DNA of 64,000 bases from CAYFPX01 sp964519895. Lineage in GTDB: Bacteria; Myxococcota_A; UBA796; CAJQPC01. The position numbers and the translations under genes were made by a program. Position 1 is the stretch's first letter. Each line of letters starts with the position of its first letter. The stretch spans positions 10,088 to 74,087 of the forward strand of contig CAZFLE010000024.1 of assembly GCA_964519895.1 (NCBI GenBank). Reading direction: 5' to 3'. Below the pieces are notes generated by a model, which saw only the letters and a list, made by a program, of their open reading frames with translations, ran no database searches and was not told the DNA's origin. Below are positions 36,266 through 47,104 of the stretch, in pieces.

Positions 36266-37956
36266 GCGGCCTCGCCCTCCTGGAGCTGGAGCATGGCGGC
36301 GTAGAGGCCCCCCAGCTCGACCAGCTGGGCATGGGTGCCAGACTCCGCCACGCAGCCACGACGGTCCAGCACCACGATGCGATGGCAGTCCCTCACGGTC
36401 GCCAGGCGGTGGGCCACGGTCAGGGTCGTGCGGCCCCGCTGCAGCGTCGCGAGCGCCGCCTGGACCCGGGCTTCGGTGGCGGGATCGACGGCCGAGGTGG
36501 CCTCGTCGAGCAAGAGCACCGGCGGGTCGTGCACCAGCGCCCGGGCAAAGGTCAGGAGCTGGCGCTCTCCCTTGCTCAGGTTCCTTCCGCCCTCTTCGAT
36601 CCCGTGATCGAGGCCGAGCCCAATGCCCAACGCGTCGAGCGCCCGCTGGGCCGCCCGGGGCTCGCCCCCCAGGTTGTCCAGCGCCGTGCCCGGCAGCAGC
36701 AGCACGTCCTGGAGCACCAGGCCCAGGTGTCGTCGCAGGGCGTCGATGCGCAAGGTGCGCACGTCGACGCTGTCGACCATGACCCGCCCCGCCGTGGGCT
36801 CGCGGAAGCGCAGGAGCAGGTTCAGCACGGTGCTCTTGCCCGAGCCCGTGACCCCGACCAGGCCCACGTGCTCGCCGGCTCCGATGCGCAGGTTCAGGCC
36901 CTGGAGCACGGGGGCGTCGGCGTCGTAGGCGAAGTGCACGTCTTCGAGGCAGAGCGCGTCATTCAAGCCTGGCCACGGTGCCGCGTCGGGTCCGTCGGTG
37001 ATCGTGGGCCGGTCCGCTTCGAGCTCGGAGAGGCGGATCGCGGCCGCCCGGGCGCGCTCGAAGGTCGTCAGGTTGAAGCTCAGCCGCATGAGCGGGTTGA
37101 ACATGAGCCGCAGGTACCCCAGGCCCATGAGCAGGGCCCCCACCGTGAGCTCGCCCCGGGCCACGGCGCTGCTGCCGAAGAACAGGACGGCCGCGGTGCC
37201 CAGCACCCGCACCGTGACCACCATGTTGATGTAGTAGACGGGCACCAGGTGGGCGTCCCGCTCGCCGATGCGGATGGCCTGGTTCTGGACGTCGGCGGCG
37301 GCACGGGACCACGCGGCCCGCCCCATCAGCTGCAGGGTCGGCATGACCCGGAGCTGCTCGGTGGCAAAGCCCGTCCAGCCGGCGAAGAGCTTGCGCAGCG
37401 CCAGGAACTTCGGCGGCGAGACCCGGCGAAACCAGCCGATGAGCAACAGGTAGGGCGGCAGCACGCCGGCGACGAAGGGCAGGAGCTCGGGGGCCTCGTG
37501 GCCGAGCACTGCGAGCATGCCCACCAGCAGGAGCAGGTCGGCTGGCACCGCCAGGATGACCTCGGCGAATAGGCTCTTCAGCGCCTCCGTGTCGCCCTGG
37601 ACACGGGTGATCAGCCGGCCCGAGGTGTGGCGGTCGTGAAAGGCCAGGTCGTGGTGGACCAGGTGCCGGAACAGCCGCTGCTTGAGCCGGAACATCGCAC
37701 CCTGGGCGGTGATCTCGAGCCCGATCCGGCTCACATAGGTCACGCCCAGGTTGCCCAGCAGCACCGCCAGGTAGAGCAGCGCGGTGGACTGCAGGCCCAC
37801 CCAGTCGCGGCTGGCGATGTCCAGATCGACCGCCCGGGACACCAGCCAGGGCCCCAGCAGGTTCAGCCCTGTGCCGGCCAGGAGCCCCAGCTGACACGCC
37901 GCCAGCAGCCGCAGTTGCGGTCGGAAGAGCGGGGCCAGGCGGAGCAGCGGATTCAT
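36262..37956 (-). CDS. ABC exporter half-transporter, canonical Walker B subunit
   Basis: 564 aa, ATG at 37956. Six membrane helices are followed by an ATPase domain with Walker A GVTGSGKST, Q-loop LVLQDVLLL, signature NLSKGERQLLTFARAL, Walker B VLLLDEATSAVD with the catalytic Glu, and H-loop TVAHRL. The signature is LSKGE rather than LSGGQ. It is translationally coupled to the second half-transporter, so the two should form one heterodimer. The divergent AgmX-like gene starts 93 bp away. Confidence 0.88.
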   Translation of the reverse strand: MNPLLRLAPLFRPQLRLLAACQLGLLAGTGLNLLGPWLVSRAVDLDIASRDWVGLQSTALLYLAVLLGNLGVTYVSRIGLEITAQGAMFRLKQRLFRHLVHHDLAFHDRHTSGRLITRVQGDTEALKSLFAEVILAVPADLLLLVGMLAVLGHEAPELLPFVAGVLPPYLLLIGWFRRVSPPKFLALRKLFAGWTGFATEQLRVMPTLQLMGRAAWSRAAADVQNQAIRIGERDAHLVPVYYINMVVTVRVLGTAAVLFFGSSAVARGELTVGALLMGLGYLRLMFNPLMRLSFNLTTFERARAAAIRLSELEADRPTITDGPDAAPWPGLNDALCLEDVHFAYDADAPVLQGLNLRIGAGEHVGLVGVTGSGKSTVLNLLLRFREPTAGRVMVDSVDVRTLRIDALRRHLGLVLQDVLLLPGTALDNLGGEPRAAQRALDALGIGLGLDHGIEEGGRNLSKGERQLLTFARALVHDPPVLLLDEATSAVDPATEARVQAALATLQRGRTTLTVAHRLATVRDCHRIVVLDRRGCVAESGTHAQLVELGGLYAAMLQLQEGEAA

Positions 37957-38048
37957 CGCGCCGGATCCCTAAGAGGGCTGACGGGCCCTTGACGAACCCG
38001 GCTGGGACCGGGCTGTCCCGACCTCCAGAACACTCCCCTGGAGCCCCC

Positions 38049-39305
38049 ATGACCACCCTGCCCGACTGGTTCCTGCGCGAGCCCGCCTCTGCCCCCGGCA
38101 CGCCGGTGCTCGAAGTCGCTGCCCTGTGGGGCGACTGGCTGCTGGACGTGCGCCACCTGCCGCTGGACGGCACCCTGGCCATCGGAGGCCTGGGTCTTCC
38201 GGGTCCCTTGGACCACGCGCTCATCGAGCAGGGCGAGGTCCTGGTGCCTCACGGCTGCGCCGCCCAGGCGTTGATGGCCGGTGCATGGGGCCCCTGGAGC
38301 GGTGGCGAGTTGGTGGGCGGCGATCGGGTCGTGATCCGAACCGCGGCCTTCTCATGGCTGATCCGACAGGTGCCCCCCGGCACCCGGCTGCCCGTGGCCC
38401 ACCAGTCCAGGCGCGAGCCAGGCCTGCTCGCGGCCCTCGCGGTGAATGGCTTCATGGCCGCGATGATCTGGGTGCTGGCCATCACGTCGCCGCCGCCGCC
38501 CGAGATCACGGTCGAGGAGCTCGGGGACCACTTCAGCGAGGTCATGCTGCGGCAGCCCGAGCCCGAGCCCGAAGAGGTCGTCGCGGTCCCCAAGTCCGAG
38601 CCCGAGGAACAGGTCGAGGGCGCTGCAGCCAAGCGCAAGTCGGGCAAGCGGGGGTCCCGGGACGGAGACCTGAAGCGGGCCCTGGAGCAGCGGCGCAGCG
38701 ATCGCCAGATCGCCGACGGTGCGGGCTTCATGGACGCCATCAACCGGGACTTCGGCGAGATGTTCTCGGCGACGGGCCTGGGCGGCGGGGTGGTGGACGC
38801 CCTGGGCCGCACCAAGGGCCCCCGCGGCAAGCAGTTCGGCACGGGGCTGGCCTGGGACGGCGACGGCCCCGGCGGCGGTGGCACCGCCGAGGGCATGCCT
38901 GGTGGCACCGGCACCAAGGGCCGCGGCGGCGACGGCAGCAGCCTGTCCGGCGGCGAGCCCACAGGCCAGAAGCGCTCCGGCAACCTGGCCAAGGGCGGCC
39001 AGGTGATCCAGGTCGGCAACATGGACGCCGCCCTCATCGACCAGGTCGTGAAGCAGCACCTGAACCAGTACCGCTACTGCTACCAGCGCGAGCTCCAGCG
39101 GAACCACCAGCTCAGCGGCAAGGTCACCTTGAAGTGGATCATCGCCAGCGACGGCTCGGTGTCGTCGGCCAACGTCAAGCGCGAGACGATCGGGAACAGC
39201 GCCGTCACCCGCTGCATGCTCAACGTCGCTCGGCGGATGCGGTTCCCGGCGCCCAAGGGCGGCATCGTGATCGTGAGCTACCCCTTCCTGTTCTCCCCGG
39301 GGTAG
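38049..39305 (+). CDS. AgmX/PglI C-terminal domain protein (TonB-like, single membrane helix)
   Basis: 418 aa, ATG at 38049 with GGAG six bases upstream. An FHA-like or small beta domain fills residues ~1-115. One helix (LLAALAVNGFMAAMIWVLAI) crosses the membrane, followed by a Pro/Glu linker, a basic region (AAAKRKSGKRGS), a Gly-rich stretch, and the conserved C-terminal domain from ~315: AALIDQVVKQHLNQYRYCYQRE, then GKVTLKWIIASDGSVSSANV and CMLNVARRMRFPAP. This is the AgmX/PglI domain of myxobacterial gliding and envelope proteins; it resembles the TonB C-terminus and may link inner and outer membranes. Confidence 0.83.
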   Translation: MTTLPDWFLREPASAPGTPVLEVAALWGDWLLDVRHLPLDGTLAIGGLGLPGPLDHALIEQGEVLVPHGCAAQALMAGAWGPWSGGELVGGDRVVIRTAAFSWLIRQVPPGTRLPVAHQSRREPGLLAALAVNGFMAAMIWVLAITSPPPPEITVEELGDHFSEVMLRQPEPEPEEVVAVPKSEPEEQVEGAAAKRKSGKRGSRDGDLKRALEQRRSDRQIADGAGFMDAINRDFGEMFSATGLGGGVVDALGRTKGPRGKQFGTGLAWDGDGPGGGGTAEGMPGGTGTKGRGGDGSSLSGGEPTGQKRSGNLAKGGQVIQVGNMDAALIDQVVKQHLNQYRYCYQRELQRNHQLSGKVTLKWIIASDGSVSSANVKRETIGNSAVTRCMLNVARRMRFPAPKGGIVIVSYPFLFSPG

Positions 39306-39314
39306 GCACCGCGA

Positions 39315-40511
39315 TCACTCGATGAGCGTGAGGCACGGGCCGTCGTGCAGGACGACCTGGCCCTTGCCTCGGTGCTTGGCCTCGTACAGGGCCTGGTCGG
39401 CCTTGTTCAGCAGCACCTCGACGCCGTCGATCTCGGGGTGGACCAGGCAGATTCCGGCGCTGCAGCCCAGGGTGACCTCGCCGGTCGGCGTGCCGGCGCG
39501 GATGCGGCCCAGGGAGTCCTGGATCCGGCGTGCGACCTTCAAGGCCGCGGTCTGGTCGGTCGCCGGGAGGACCAGCAGGAACTCGTCGCCCCCGTAGCGG
39601 AACGCCAGGTCCGACGTGCGCAGCAGCTCCTGGAGCGCGTCGGCCACGGCCTTCAGGACCCGGTCCCCCCCGGTGTGGCCCATGGCCTCGTTGATGTCCT
39701 TGAAGTCGTCCAGGTCCACCAGGATCACGCTGGTCGTCGCGCCGTAGCGCTTGCCCAGGTGGATGGCTTCGAGCAGGCGCTCCTCCAGATCCCGTCGATT
39801 CCGCAGGCCGGTGAGGGGGTCTCGGGTGACCTCTTCCTCCAGCCGCCGATTCATCTCCTTGACCGCGGCGTGCAGGGCGCCGAGGGCCCGGATGCGCAGG
39901 AAGTCCAGGCGCGGCGTGCGCTCCATGACGTAGCTGGCGCCCATGCCCAGCACGTTGCCGGCGGCCAGGAAGAACATGTTCTGGCCCAGCCCGTCCCGGC
40001 TCACAGCGTCGGTGGTCAGGGCCAGGACGAAGTAGGCGATCGCCAGGCCCCAGCCGGTGCCGGTGGCGCTGACAAAGCGCAGCTGGGACAGGTTGTAGCC
40101 GTAGACGATGGTGAGCACGAGGCCGGTGAAGGCGACGCTGGTGACCGGGGGCTCGAGCAGGCCGATCAGCGCCAACAGGCCCAGGCCCGACGTCAGCACC
40201 AGGCCGAGCATGATCTGCTCCATCCAGCGTGCCAGGCTCGGCAGCCAGCTGCTGGCGAGCAGTGCCACCCCCATCGGGAAGACGATCGCGATGCGCAGAA
40301 ACCGGATCGAGCCGACGTCGTCGGGGGCCAGCAGCGACTCGAAGCTGCCGAAGAGCGCAAAGAAGGCGAGCCCGACGAACAGCGCCAGCCGGATGAAGGG
40401 CAGGGCCAGGCGGCTGCGCTCGGCGCGGAAGGCCTGCTCTTCTTCGGGATCCGAGAAGCGCAGCGTGACCGGACTCACGGCTGTCGTGGGCTGGACTGCG
40501 GGCAGGTTCAA
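39315..40511 (-). CDS. Membrane-bound diguanylate cyclase (GGDEF)
   Basis: 398 aa from a TTG at 40511, preceded by GAGGGG. Residues ~35-210 contain about six membrane helices, then a short coiled coil (LHAAVKEMNRRLEEEV) and the GGDEF domain: DPLTGLRNRR, DLDDFKDINEAMGH and the active-site loop YGGDEFLLV. R-T-S-D nine residues before GGDEF is an intact RxxD inhibitory site, so product feedback is likely. It should make c-di-GMP from two GTP at the inner membrane. No sensor domain beyond the membrane part is visible. Confidence 0.9.
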   Translation of the reverse strand: MNLPAVQPTTAVSPVTLRFSDPEEEQAFRAERSRLALPFIRLALFVGLAFFALFGSFESLLAPDDVGSIRFLRIAIVFPMGVALLASSWLPSLARWMEQIMLGLVLTSGLGLLALIGLLEPPVTSVAFTGLVLTIVYGYNLSQLRFVSATGTGWGLAIAYFVLALTTDAVSRDGLGQNMFFLAAGNVLGMGASYVMERTPRLDFLRIRALGALHAAVKEMNRRLEEEVTRDPLTGLRNRRDLEERLLEAIHLGKRYGATTSVILVDLDDFKDINEAMGHTGGDRVLKAVADALQELLRTSDLAFRYGGDEFLLVLPATDQTAALKVARRIQDSLGRIRAGTPTGEVTLGCSAGICLVHPEIDGVEVLLNKADQALYEAKHRGKGQVVLHDGPCLTLIE

Positions 40512-40599
40512 GCACCCCTCCTCGTGAGGGGTATCGGCACATGCCCGCCCGCCCGTGAGACAGGGGAAGCCCGTCAGTCGGTCCGCAGGGCCTCGCGAC

Positions 40600-40615
40600 C
40601 CCCGGCGTGCCGGGG
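40600..40615 (-). terminator. Possible terminator downstream of katG
   Basis: CCCCGG and CCGGGG pair across a CGTG loop, 24 bp beyond the katG stop. There is no T-run. A second small inverted repeat (CCCCTC / GAGGGG, 40514-40530) lies just before the diguanylate cyclase start and overlaps its ribosome site. Confidence 0.35.
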
Positions 40616-40639
40616 ATCCGCCAGGTCGCGTTCACACCC

Positions 40640-42829
<2,190 letters not shown>

Positions 42830-42915
42830 GGGTGTCCTCCTGGTGCGGGAATTCGAGAGTGGGGACCCCCGCATAACCCGCGTCGTTGACGGCGCTCGGG
42901 CGGGAGTTCGACCGG

Positions 42916-43335
42916 CTACTCGACCTCGTCCAGGGCCTTCTGGAAGCGACCGGCGTGGCCCTTGACGGCCTTGGCCAGGAGCTCGAACCAGTCAGCGATG
43001 TCGTCGAAGCCCTCGTTCCGCGCGGTCTCGGCCATGGTCGGGTACGCGTGGGTGTGCTCGAAGGTCTGGCGTTCCAGCGCGGCCCGCAGGTTGGCCCGGG
43101 TGTCGCCAAAGGGCAGGTCGGTCGCCGGATCGCCGACCGGCTTGAGGTGATCCAAGTGGCCGTGGGCGTGGGCGGTCTCGCTGGCGGCGGTCTCCTGGAA
43201 CAGGGCGGCCACGTCGGGGTAGCCCTCTACGTCGGCCATCTTGGCGAAGTAAAGGTGGCGGCGGTTGGCCTGGGACTCGCCTGCAAAGGCGTCCTTGAGG
43301 TTCTGGTGGGTCTTGCTGCCCTTGAGATCAGCCAT
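42916..43335 (-). CDS. Rubrerythrin (rubredoxin-less, ferritin-like)
   Basis: 139 aa, ATG at 43335. It is a four-helix diiron protein: LKDAFAGESQANRRHLYFAKMAD carries the first Glu and helix, ETAHAHGHL the E-x-x-H, NLRAALERQTFEHTHAYP the third, and ETARNEGFDDIADWFELLAKA the fourth, E-x-x-x-x-x-x pattern. The C-terminal rubredoxin domain (CxxC pairs) is missing, as in short rubrerythrins. It probably reduces peroxide with an external electron donor. It shares strand and theme with katG downstream. Confidence 0.9.
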   Translation of the reverse strand: MADLKGSKTHQNLKDAFAGESQANRRHLYFAKMADVEGYPDVAALFQETAASETAHAHGHLDHLKPVGDPATDLPFGDTRANLRAALERQTFEHTHAYPTMAETARNEGFDDIADWFELLAKAVKGHAGRFQKALDEVE

Positions 43336-43527
43336 GTGCGTGGGTCCTCTGGACGGGCCAAGACCCTATGAGGGGGCCCCCACTCGGGCAAGACGCGCTG
43401 GCCTGGCGGGTCCAGGTGAAGGACTTCTTCAGGAGCCTCTGCTCTGATACCATCGCCGCCTCTGGCGCGGCCTTCTTCGAAGTCCTTCCGTTGGCAGGGC
43501 GCGCCTGGTTCACAGAGGGGAGACCCC

Positions 43528-44499
43528 ATGCTGTTGTGGATCGTGACGTCCTTCGCCTTCGCCCAGGAGCCGGAAGCTCCTGCCGAAGAGGCACCTGAAG
43601 AGACCACCCAGGAAGCGCCGGCCGAGGAAGGCAGCGCCGACGAGACCGAAGAGGCCGCGCCCGCCGAGGAGCCCGCTGCTGAGGAGCCGGATCCCGAGCC
43701 CGCCGCGGAGCCGGAGCCGGAGCCCGAGCCGGTGCTCGAGCCCGAGCCGGAAGCGGAGCCCGAGCCGGAAGCGGAGCCCGAGCCCGAGGCCGTGACCCAC
43801 CTGGTGGCCGAGGCCGGGGGTGCCCTGGCCAGCGGCAATGCGCAGTACTCCACGGTCAGTGGATCGCTCAAGGCCGACCGGACGCTCGGGAGCAACAAGC
43901 TCCAGGGCGCACTGTCCGGGTTCTACGGCCGCTCCGCGGTCGACGCCGACGGCGATGGTCGCATCAGCACCGAGGAGCGCGAGACCGGCATGGTCACCAA
44001 CGCCCAGAACCTGGCCGTCACGGGTCGGTACGACTTCCTGGTGCGGGAGAAGAGCAGCATCTACGCCTTGGTCGGGGCCCTGCACGATCAGTTCGCCGGC
44101 TACGAGCTGCGCCTGAACGAACAGGTCGGTTGGTCACAACAGCTCTTCAAGACCCCCGAGACGGTTCTCGTGGCGGAAGCGGGCCTGGACCTGGCCCAGG
44201 AGTTCTACGTCGGCGGCACCGATCCCTCTCGCAGCTTCCCCATCTCTGCGGTGGTCAAGCTGGGGCTGGAGCAGAACCTGCGCGACACCCTCGCCTTTGC
44301 GTTCCGGGCCGAGGTGTACCAGAACCTGCTGGACCGGGATGACCTGCGCCTGCTCACCGAGACCAGCCTGACCTCTCAGCTGAGCGGGATGCTCAGCCTG
44401 AAGCTGACGCACAAGCTCGTCTTCGACAACCAGCCGGTCGAGGGGTACCAGCCGGTCGATCACATCCTGACGGCCGGTGTCGTCGCTTCCATCTTCTGA
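43528..44499 (+). CDS. DUF481-type outer-membrane protein with Glu/Pro-rich N-terminal linker
   Basis: 323 aa, ATG at 43528 with GAGGGGA before it. A short signal (LLWIVTSFAFA|Q) is followed by ~80 residues of Glu, Pro and Ala (EPEPEPEPVLEPEPEAEPE). A DUF481 barrel follows: VTHLVAEAGGALASGNAQYSTVSG and later strands alternate in the barrel pattern and end with Phe (VVASIF). Its role is unknown. The gene lies 10 bp before an MscS gene, so the two are likely co-expressed. The divergent rubrerythrin is 192 bp upstream; no promoter box was clear there. Confidence 0.8.
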   Translation: MLLWIVTSFAFAQEPEAPAEEAPEETTQEAPAEEGSADETEEAAPAEEPAAEEPDPEPAAEPEPEPEPVLEPEPEAEPEPEAEPEPEAVTHLVAEAGGALASGNAQYSTVSGSLKADRTLGSNKLQGALSGFYGRSAVDADGDGRISTEERETGMVTNAQNLAVTGRYDFLVREKSSIYALVGALHDQFAGYELRLNEQVGWSQQLFKTPETVLVAEAGLDLAQEFYVGGTDPSRSFPISAVVKLGLEQNLRDTLAFAFRAEVYQNLLDRDDLRLLTETSLTSQLSGMLSLKLTHKLVFDNQPVEGYQPVDHILTAGVVASIF

Positions 44500-44508
44500 G
44501 GGGAACCC

Positions 44509-45303
44509 ATGCCTGAACTGTCGCCAGAGAACCTCGCGACCCTGATCGACGCGATCACGGCCATCGTCGTCCTCGTCGTCGGCTGGACCGTCGCCGGGAT
44601 TTCCCGGGGCTGGACCGTGCGTGCCCTGGAGAAGGGCAAGGTCGACCGGGCCCTGCACGGCTTCCTGTCGGGTGGCGTTCGCTACACGATCATCGCCGCC
44701 GTCATCATCGCCGTGCTCGAGCAGTTCGGGATCAAGACGACCGGGCTGGTCGCCATCTTCGCGTCGGCCGGCTTGGCGGTCGGACTGGCCCTGCAGGGCA
44801 GCCTGGCCCACTTCGCCAGCGGCGTGATGATCCTGTTCTTCCGACCCTTCACCCTGGGGGACAAGATCACCGCCGGCGGGCACACCGGCGATGTCGAGGA
44901 GATCGGACTGTTCTGCACCACCCTGGCCGACCTGGATGGGCGTCGGTACGTCATCCCCAATGGCGCCATCATGGGGGGAACGATCACCAACATCACGGGC
45001 TTCGGCAAGACTCGGGGCTCGGTGGCTATCGGCGTGGCCTATGGCTCTGACTTCTCCAAGGTGAACGAGGTCCTGACGGCCGCCGCCCTGGAGAGCCCCT
45101 TCGTGCTGAACAACGAAGGGGTGGGCATCGCCTGTGTCGGCCTGGGCGGGAGTTCTGTGGACTTCCTGGTCCACGTGTGGTCCGAGCCTGCGAACTTCCT
45201 GGACATGATGAGCGACGTCGCCAAGCGGCTGCACGACGCCGCCAACGCAAACGGCATCGACATTCCGTACCCACACGTGGTCCACCTGACGCCCGGCAGC
45301 TGA
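44509..45303 (+). CDS. MscS-family small-conductance mechanosensitive channel
   Basis: 264 aa, ATG at 44509 behind GAGGGGA. Three membrane helices are followed by the pore helix signature GLAVGLALQGSLAHFASGVMILFFRPFTLGDKI, then the beta domain and cytoplasmic vestibule (VIPNGAIMGGTITNITGF). This is the minimal E. coli MscS length. It would release solutes on osmotic downshock. It follows the DUF481 gene by 10 bp. Confidence 0.95.
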   Translation: MPELSPENLATLIDAITAIVVLVVGWTVAGISRGWTVRALEKGKVDRALHGFLSGGVRYTIIAAVIIAVLEQFGIKTTGLVAIFASAGLAVGLALQGSLAHFASGVMILFFRPFTLGDKITAGGHTGDVEEIGLFCTTLADLDGRRYVIPNGAIMGGTITNITGFGKTRGSVAIGVAYGSDFSKVNEVLTAAALESPFVLNNEGVGIACVGLGGSSVDFLVHVWSEPANFLDMMSDVAKRLHDAANANGIDIPYPHVVHLTPGS

Positions 45304-45343
45304 TCCGCGTCGGAATGCGCTGGACTCCGGGTACCATGGGGTC

Positions 45344-46864
45344 ATGCGGATCATCCTGGTCAACAGCCCCATCGACTCGGTGCTCCGGGACGGCCACGTC
45401 GACCCGGTCACGAGCTACCTGTTCTACAACTCCGCGCCACTGGGCCTGCTGTACATCGCAGCGGTGCTGGAGCGGGCGGGCCACACGGTGGCCTGCGTCG
45501 ATGCGCCGGCCGAGAAGCTCGACATCCCGGCGACCATCAGGCGGTGCGAGGACTTCAAGCCCGACATCGTGGGGCTCGGCTCGAACACCGTGGTGTTCGA
45601 GAGCGCCAAGGAATTCGGCGACGCCCTGAAGGCCGCGATGCCGTCGGTGCCGCTGGTGCTGGGTGGGTACCACGTGACGCTGCTGCCCAACGAGGCGATG
45701 CAGCACCGCTGCTTCGACGTGGGCGTCATCCACGAAGGCGAGTTCACGATGCTCGACCTGGTGGACCACTACGCCGGTCGCAAGGCCCTCGAAGACGTCG
45801 AAGGCGTGGTCTACCGCGACGACGGCGGCACCATCGTGCACACCAAGCCCCGCAGCAAGTTCAAGAAGCTGGACGAGCTCCCGTTCCCGGCGCGGTACCT
45901 GTTGCCGGCGAACCTGTACAAGCCGGTGCCGGTGGACCAGCACGGCCTGCCCAAATTCTCGATGGTCACCAGCCGGGGCTGTCCCCACGCCTGCGGCTTC
46001 TGCCAGAAGTCCCGCAGCGGCTACCGCGGCCGGTCTCCAGCGTTTGTCGTCGACGAGATGGAGCACCTGATCCGGGACTTCGGCGCCCAGGACATCGCCT
46101 TCGTGGACTCGCTCTTCTGCGCCAACAAGAAGCGCGTGATGGCCATCTGCAAGGAGATCATGCGCCGGGGCGTGAAGATCTCCTGGACCTGCTCCAGCCG
46201 GGTCGAGGTCGTGGACCGCGAGATGCTCCAGACCATGGCCGACGCCGGCTGCTGGCGCACCCGCTTCGGGGTCGAGAGTGGCAGCGACCAGGTCCTGGAC
46301 TTCATCTCCAAGGGCATCACCAAGGAGAAGATCCGCAACGCCATCACCTGGGCCGACGAGGTCGGTCTGCGGCCCAAGGCCTTCTTCATGGTCGGCCACA
46401 TGCCCGACACCCCGGACACCATCCGGGAGACCATCGACTTCGCCAAGTCCATCCCGCTCCACGACGTCACTGTCCAGATCAACACGCTGCTGCCCAAGAC
46501 CCCGCAGATGGAGATCTGGGAGCGCGAGGGCGAGAAGTGGGGCCGGGTCATCAACAAGAGCACCGACGAGAAGTCCTTCTGGGAGCCCACCTTCGTGCCC
46601 TGGGGCATGGAGTCCGAGGACCTGATCGAGGCCCACCGGAGCTTCTACCGGGAGTTCTACTTCCGGCCGATCACCATCCAGCGGCACCTGGACGCCATCG
46701 AGAACGTGAATGACCTGTACAAGTATGTCCAGGCGTCGAACCTGTTCTCCTTCCTGTTCTACAACGCCGAGGAACTGGTCTCGGTGAACTTCGCCAAGAA
46801 GGCCCTCGGGGACCTGCGCAAGCGGCTGCGGGGTGGGGCGGACTCTGGCGTGGCGGCAAAGTAG
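45344..46864 (+). CDS. B12-binding radical SAM protein
   Basis: 506 aa, ATG at 45344. The N-terminal cobalamin-like Rossmann domain (RIILVNSPIDS, PDIVGLGSN, PLVLGGYHVTLLP) lacks a clear DxHxxG. The radical SAM core follows with CPHACGFC (CxxxCxxC for the 4Fe-4S cluster), then GRSPAFVVDEMEHLI, FVDSLFC and RFGVESGSDQVLDFISKGITKEKI. The C-terminal ~110 residues are helical. Substrate unknown; such enzymes act in lipid, cofactor or natural-product methylation and ring formation. The stop lies right at the left edge of the RAYT repeat, so the C-terminal residues may differ from relatives. Confidence 0.88.
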   Translation: MRIILVNSPIDSVLRDGHVDPVTSYLFYNSAPLGLLYIAAVLERAGHTVACVDAPAEKLDIPATIRRCEDFKPDIVGLGSNTVVFESAKEFGDALKAAMPSVPLVLGGYHVTLLPNEAMQHRCFDVGVIHEGEFTMLDLVDHYAGRKALEDVEGVVYRDDGGTIVHTKPRSKFKKLDELPFPARYLLPANLYKPVPVDQHGLPKFSMVTSRGCPHACGFCQKSRSGYRGRSPAFVVDEMEHLIRDFGAQDIAFVDSLFCANKKRVMAICKEIMRRGVKISWTCSSRVEVVDREMLQTMADAGCWRTRFGVESGSDQVLDFISKGITKEKIRNAITWADEVGLRPKAFFMVGHMPDTPDTIRETIDFAKSIPLHDVTVQINTLLPKTPQMEIWEREGEKWGRVINKSTDEKSFWEPTFVPWGMESEDLIEAHRSFYREFYFRPITIQRHLDAIENVNDLYKYVQASNLFSFLFYNAEELVSVNFAKKALGDLRKRLRGGADSGVAAK

Positions 46865-46865
46865 G

Positions 46866-47006
46866 GCATTTCTTCCGCCTGTCTGGGTAGAGCGGCGCGA
46901 TTCTTCCGGAATTGTCGGGTTCGGCCCGTGTCTGCCGCTCTTATTGGCCCTTGTGGCGCCGATTTCCTCGCTCTGGCGGTGCGGGCGGAAGAGGGAAGGG
47001 GCTCTG
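46866..47006 (+). repeat. Left flanking repeat of RAYT unit
   Basis: Two 31-bp subunits starting with TTCTTCCG (46870 and 46901) are followed, 116 nt after the first, by the purine-rich motif CGGAAGAGGGAAGGGGCTCTG (46986-47006, 21 bp listed only for position; core GAAGAGGGAAGG). The right copy has the same order and spacing. Confidence 0.7.
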
Positions 47007-47014
47007 GATTTCGA

Positions 47015-47038
47015 CGGGTGTCGACGATTCGACACCCG
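47015..47038 (+). repeat. 10-bp stem hairpin upstream of RAYT gene (REP-like)
   Basis: CGGGTGTCGA and TCGACACCCG pair perfectly with a CGAT loop. It is 67 bp before the transposase start. REP-type hairpins are the usual substrates of RAYT enzymes. Confidence 0.65.
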
Positions 47039-47104
47039 CGTTCCGCCGGATCCGCTGTCTCAGCGCCCTGAGGGTCTGGCTCGGGCCGTGCATGGGGTGG
47101 GCCC

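Noticed and set aside
34505..36304. Long open frame on the plus strand opposite the ABC transporter gene
   Set aside because: Gln/Arg/His-rich with no motifs; the minus strand has all ABC motifs.
43368..43598. Small plus-strand open frame between rubrerythrin and DUF481
   Set aside because: It overlaps the start and ribosome site of the DUF481 gene in another frame and has no distinct features.
45026..47035. Minus-strand open frame of 669 codons across the MscS and radical SAM genes
   Set aside because: Antisense of two well-supported genes; composition is that of a shadow frame.
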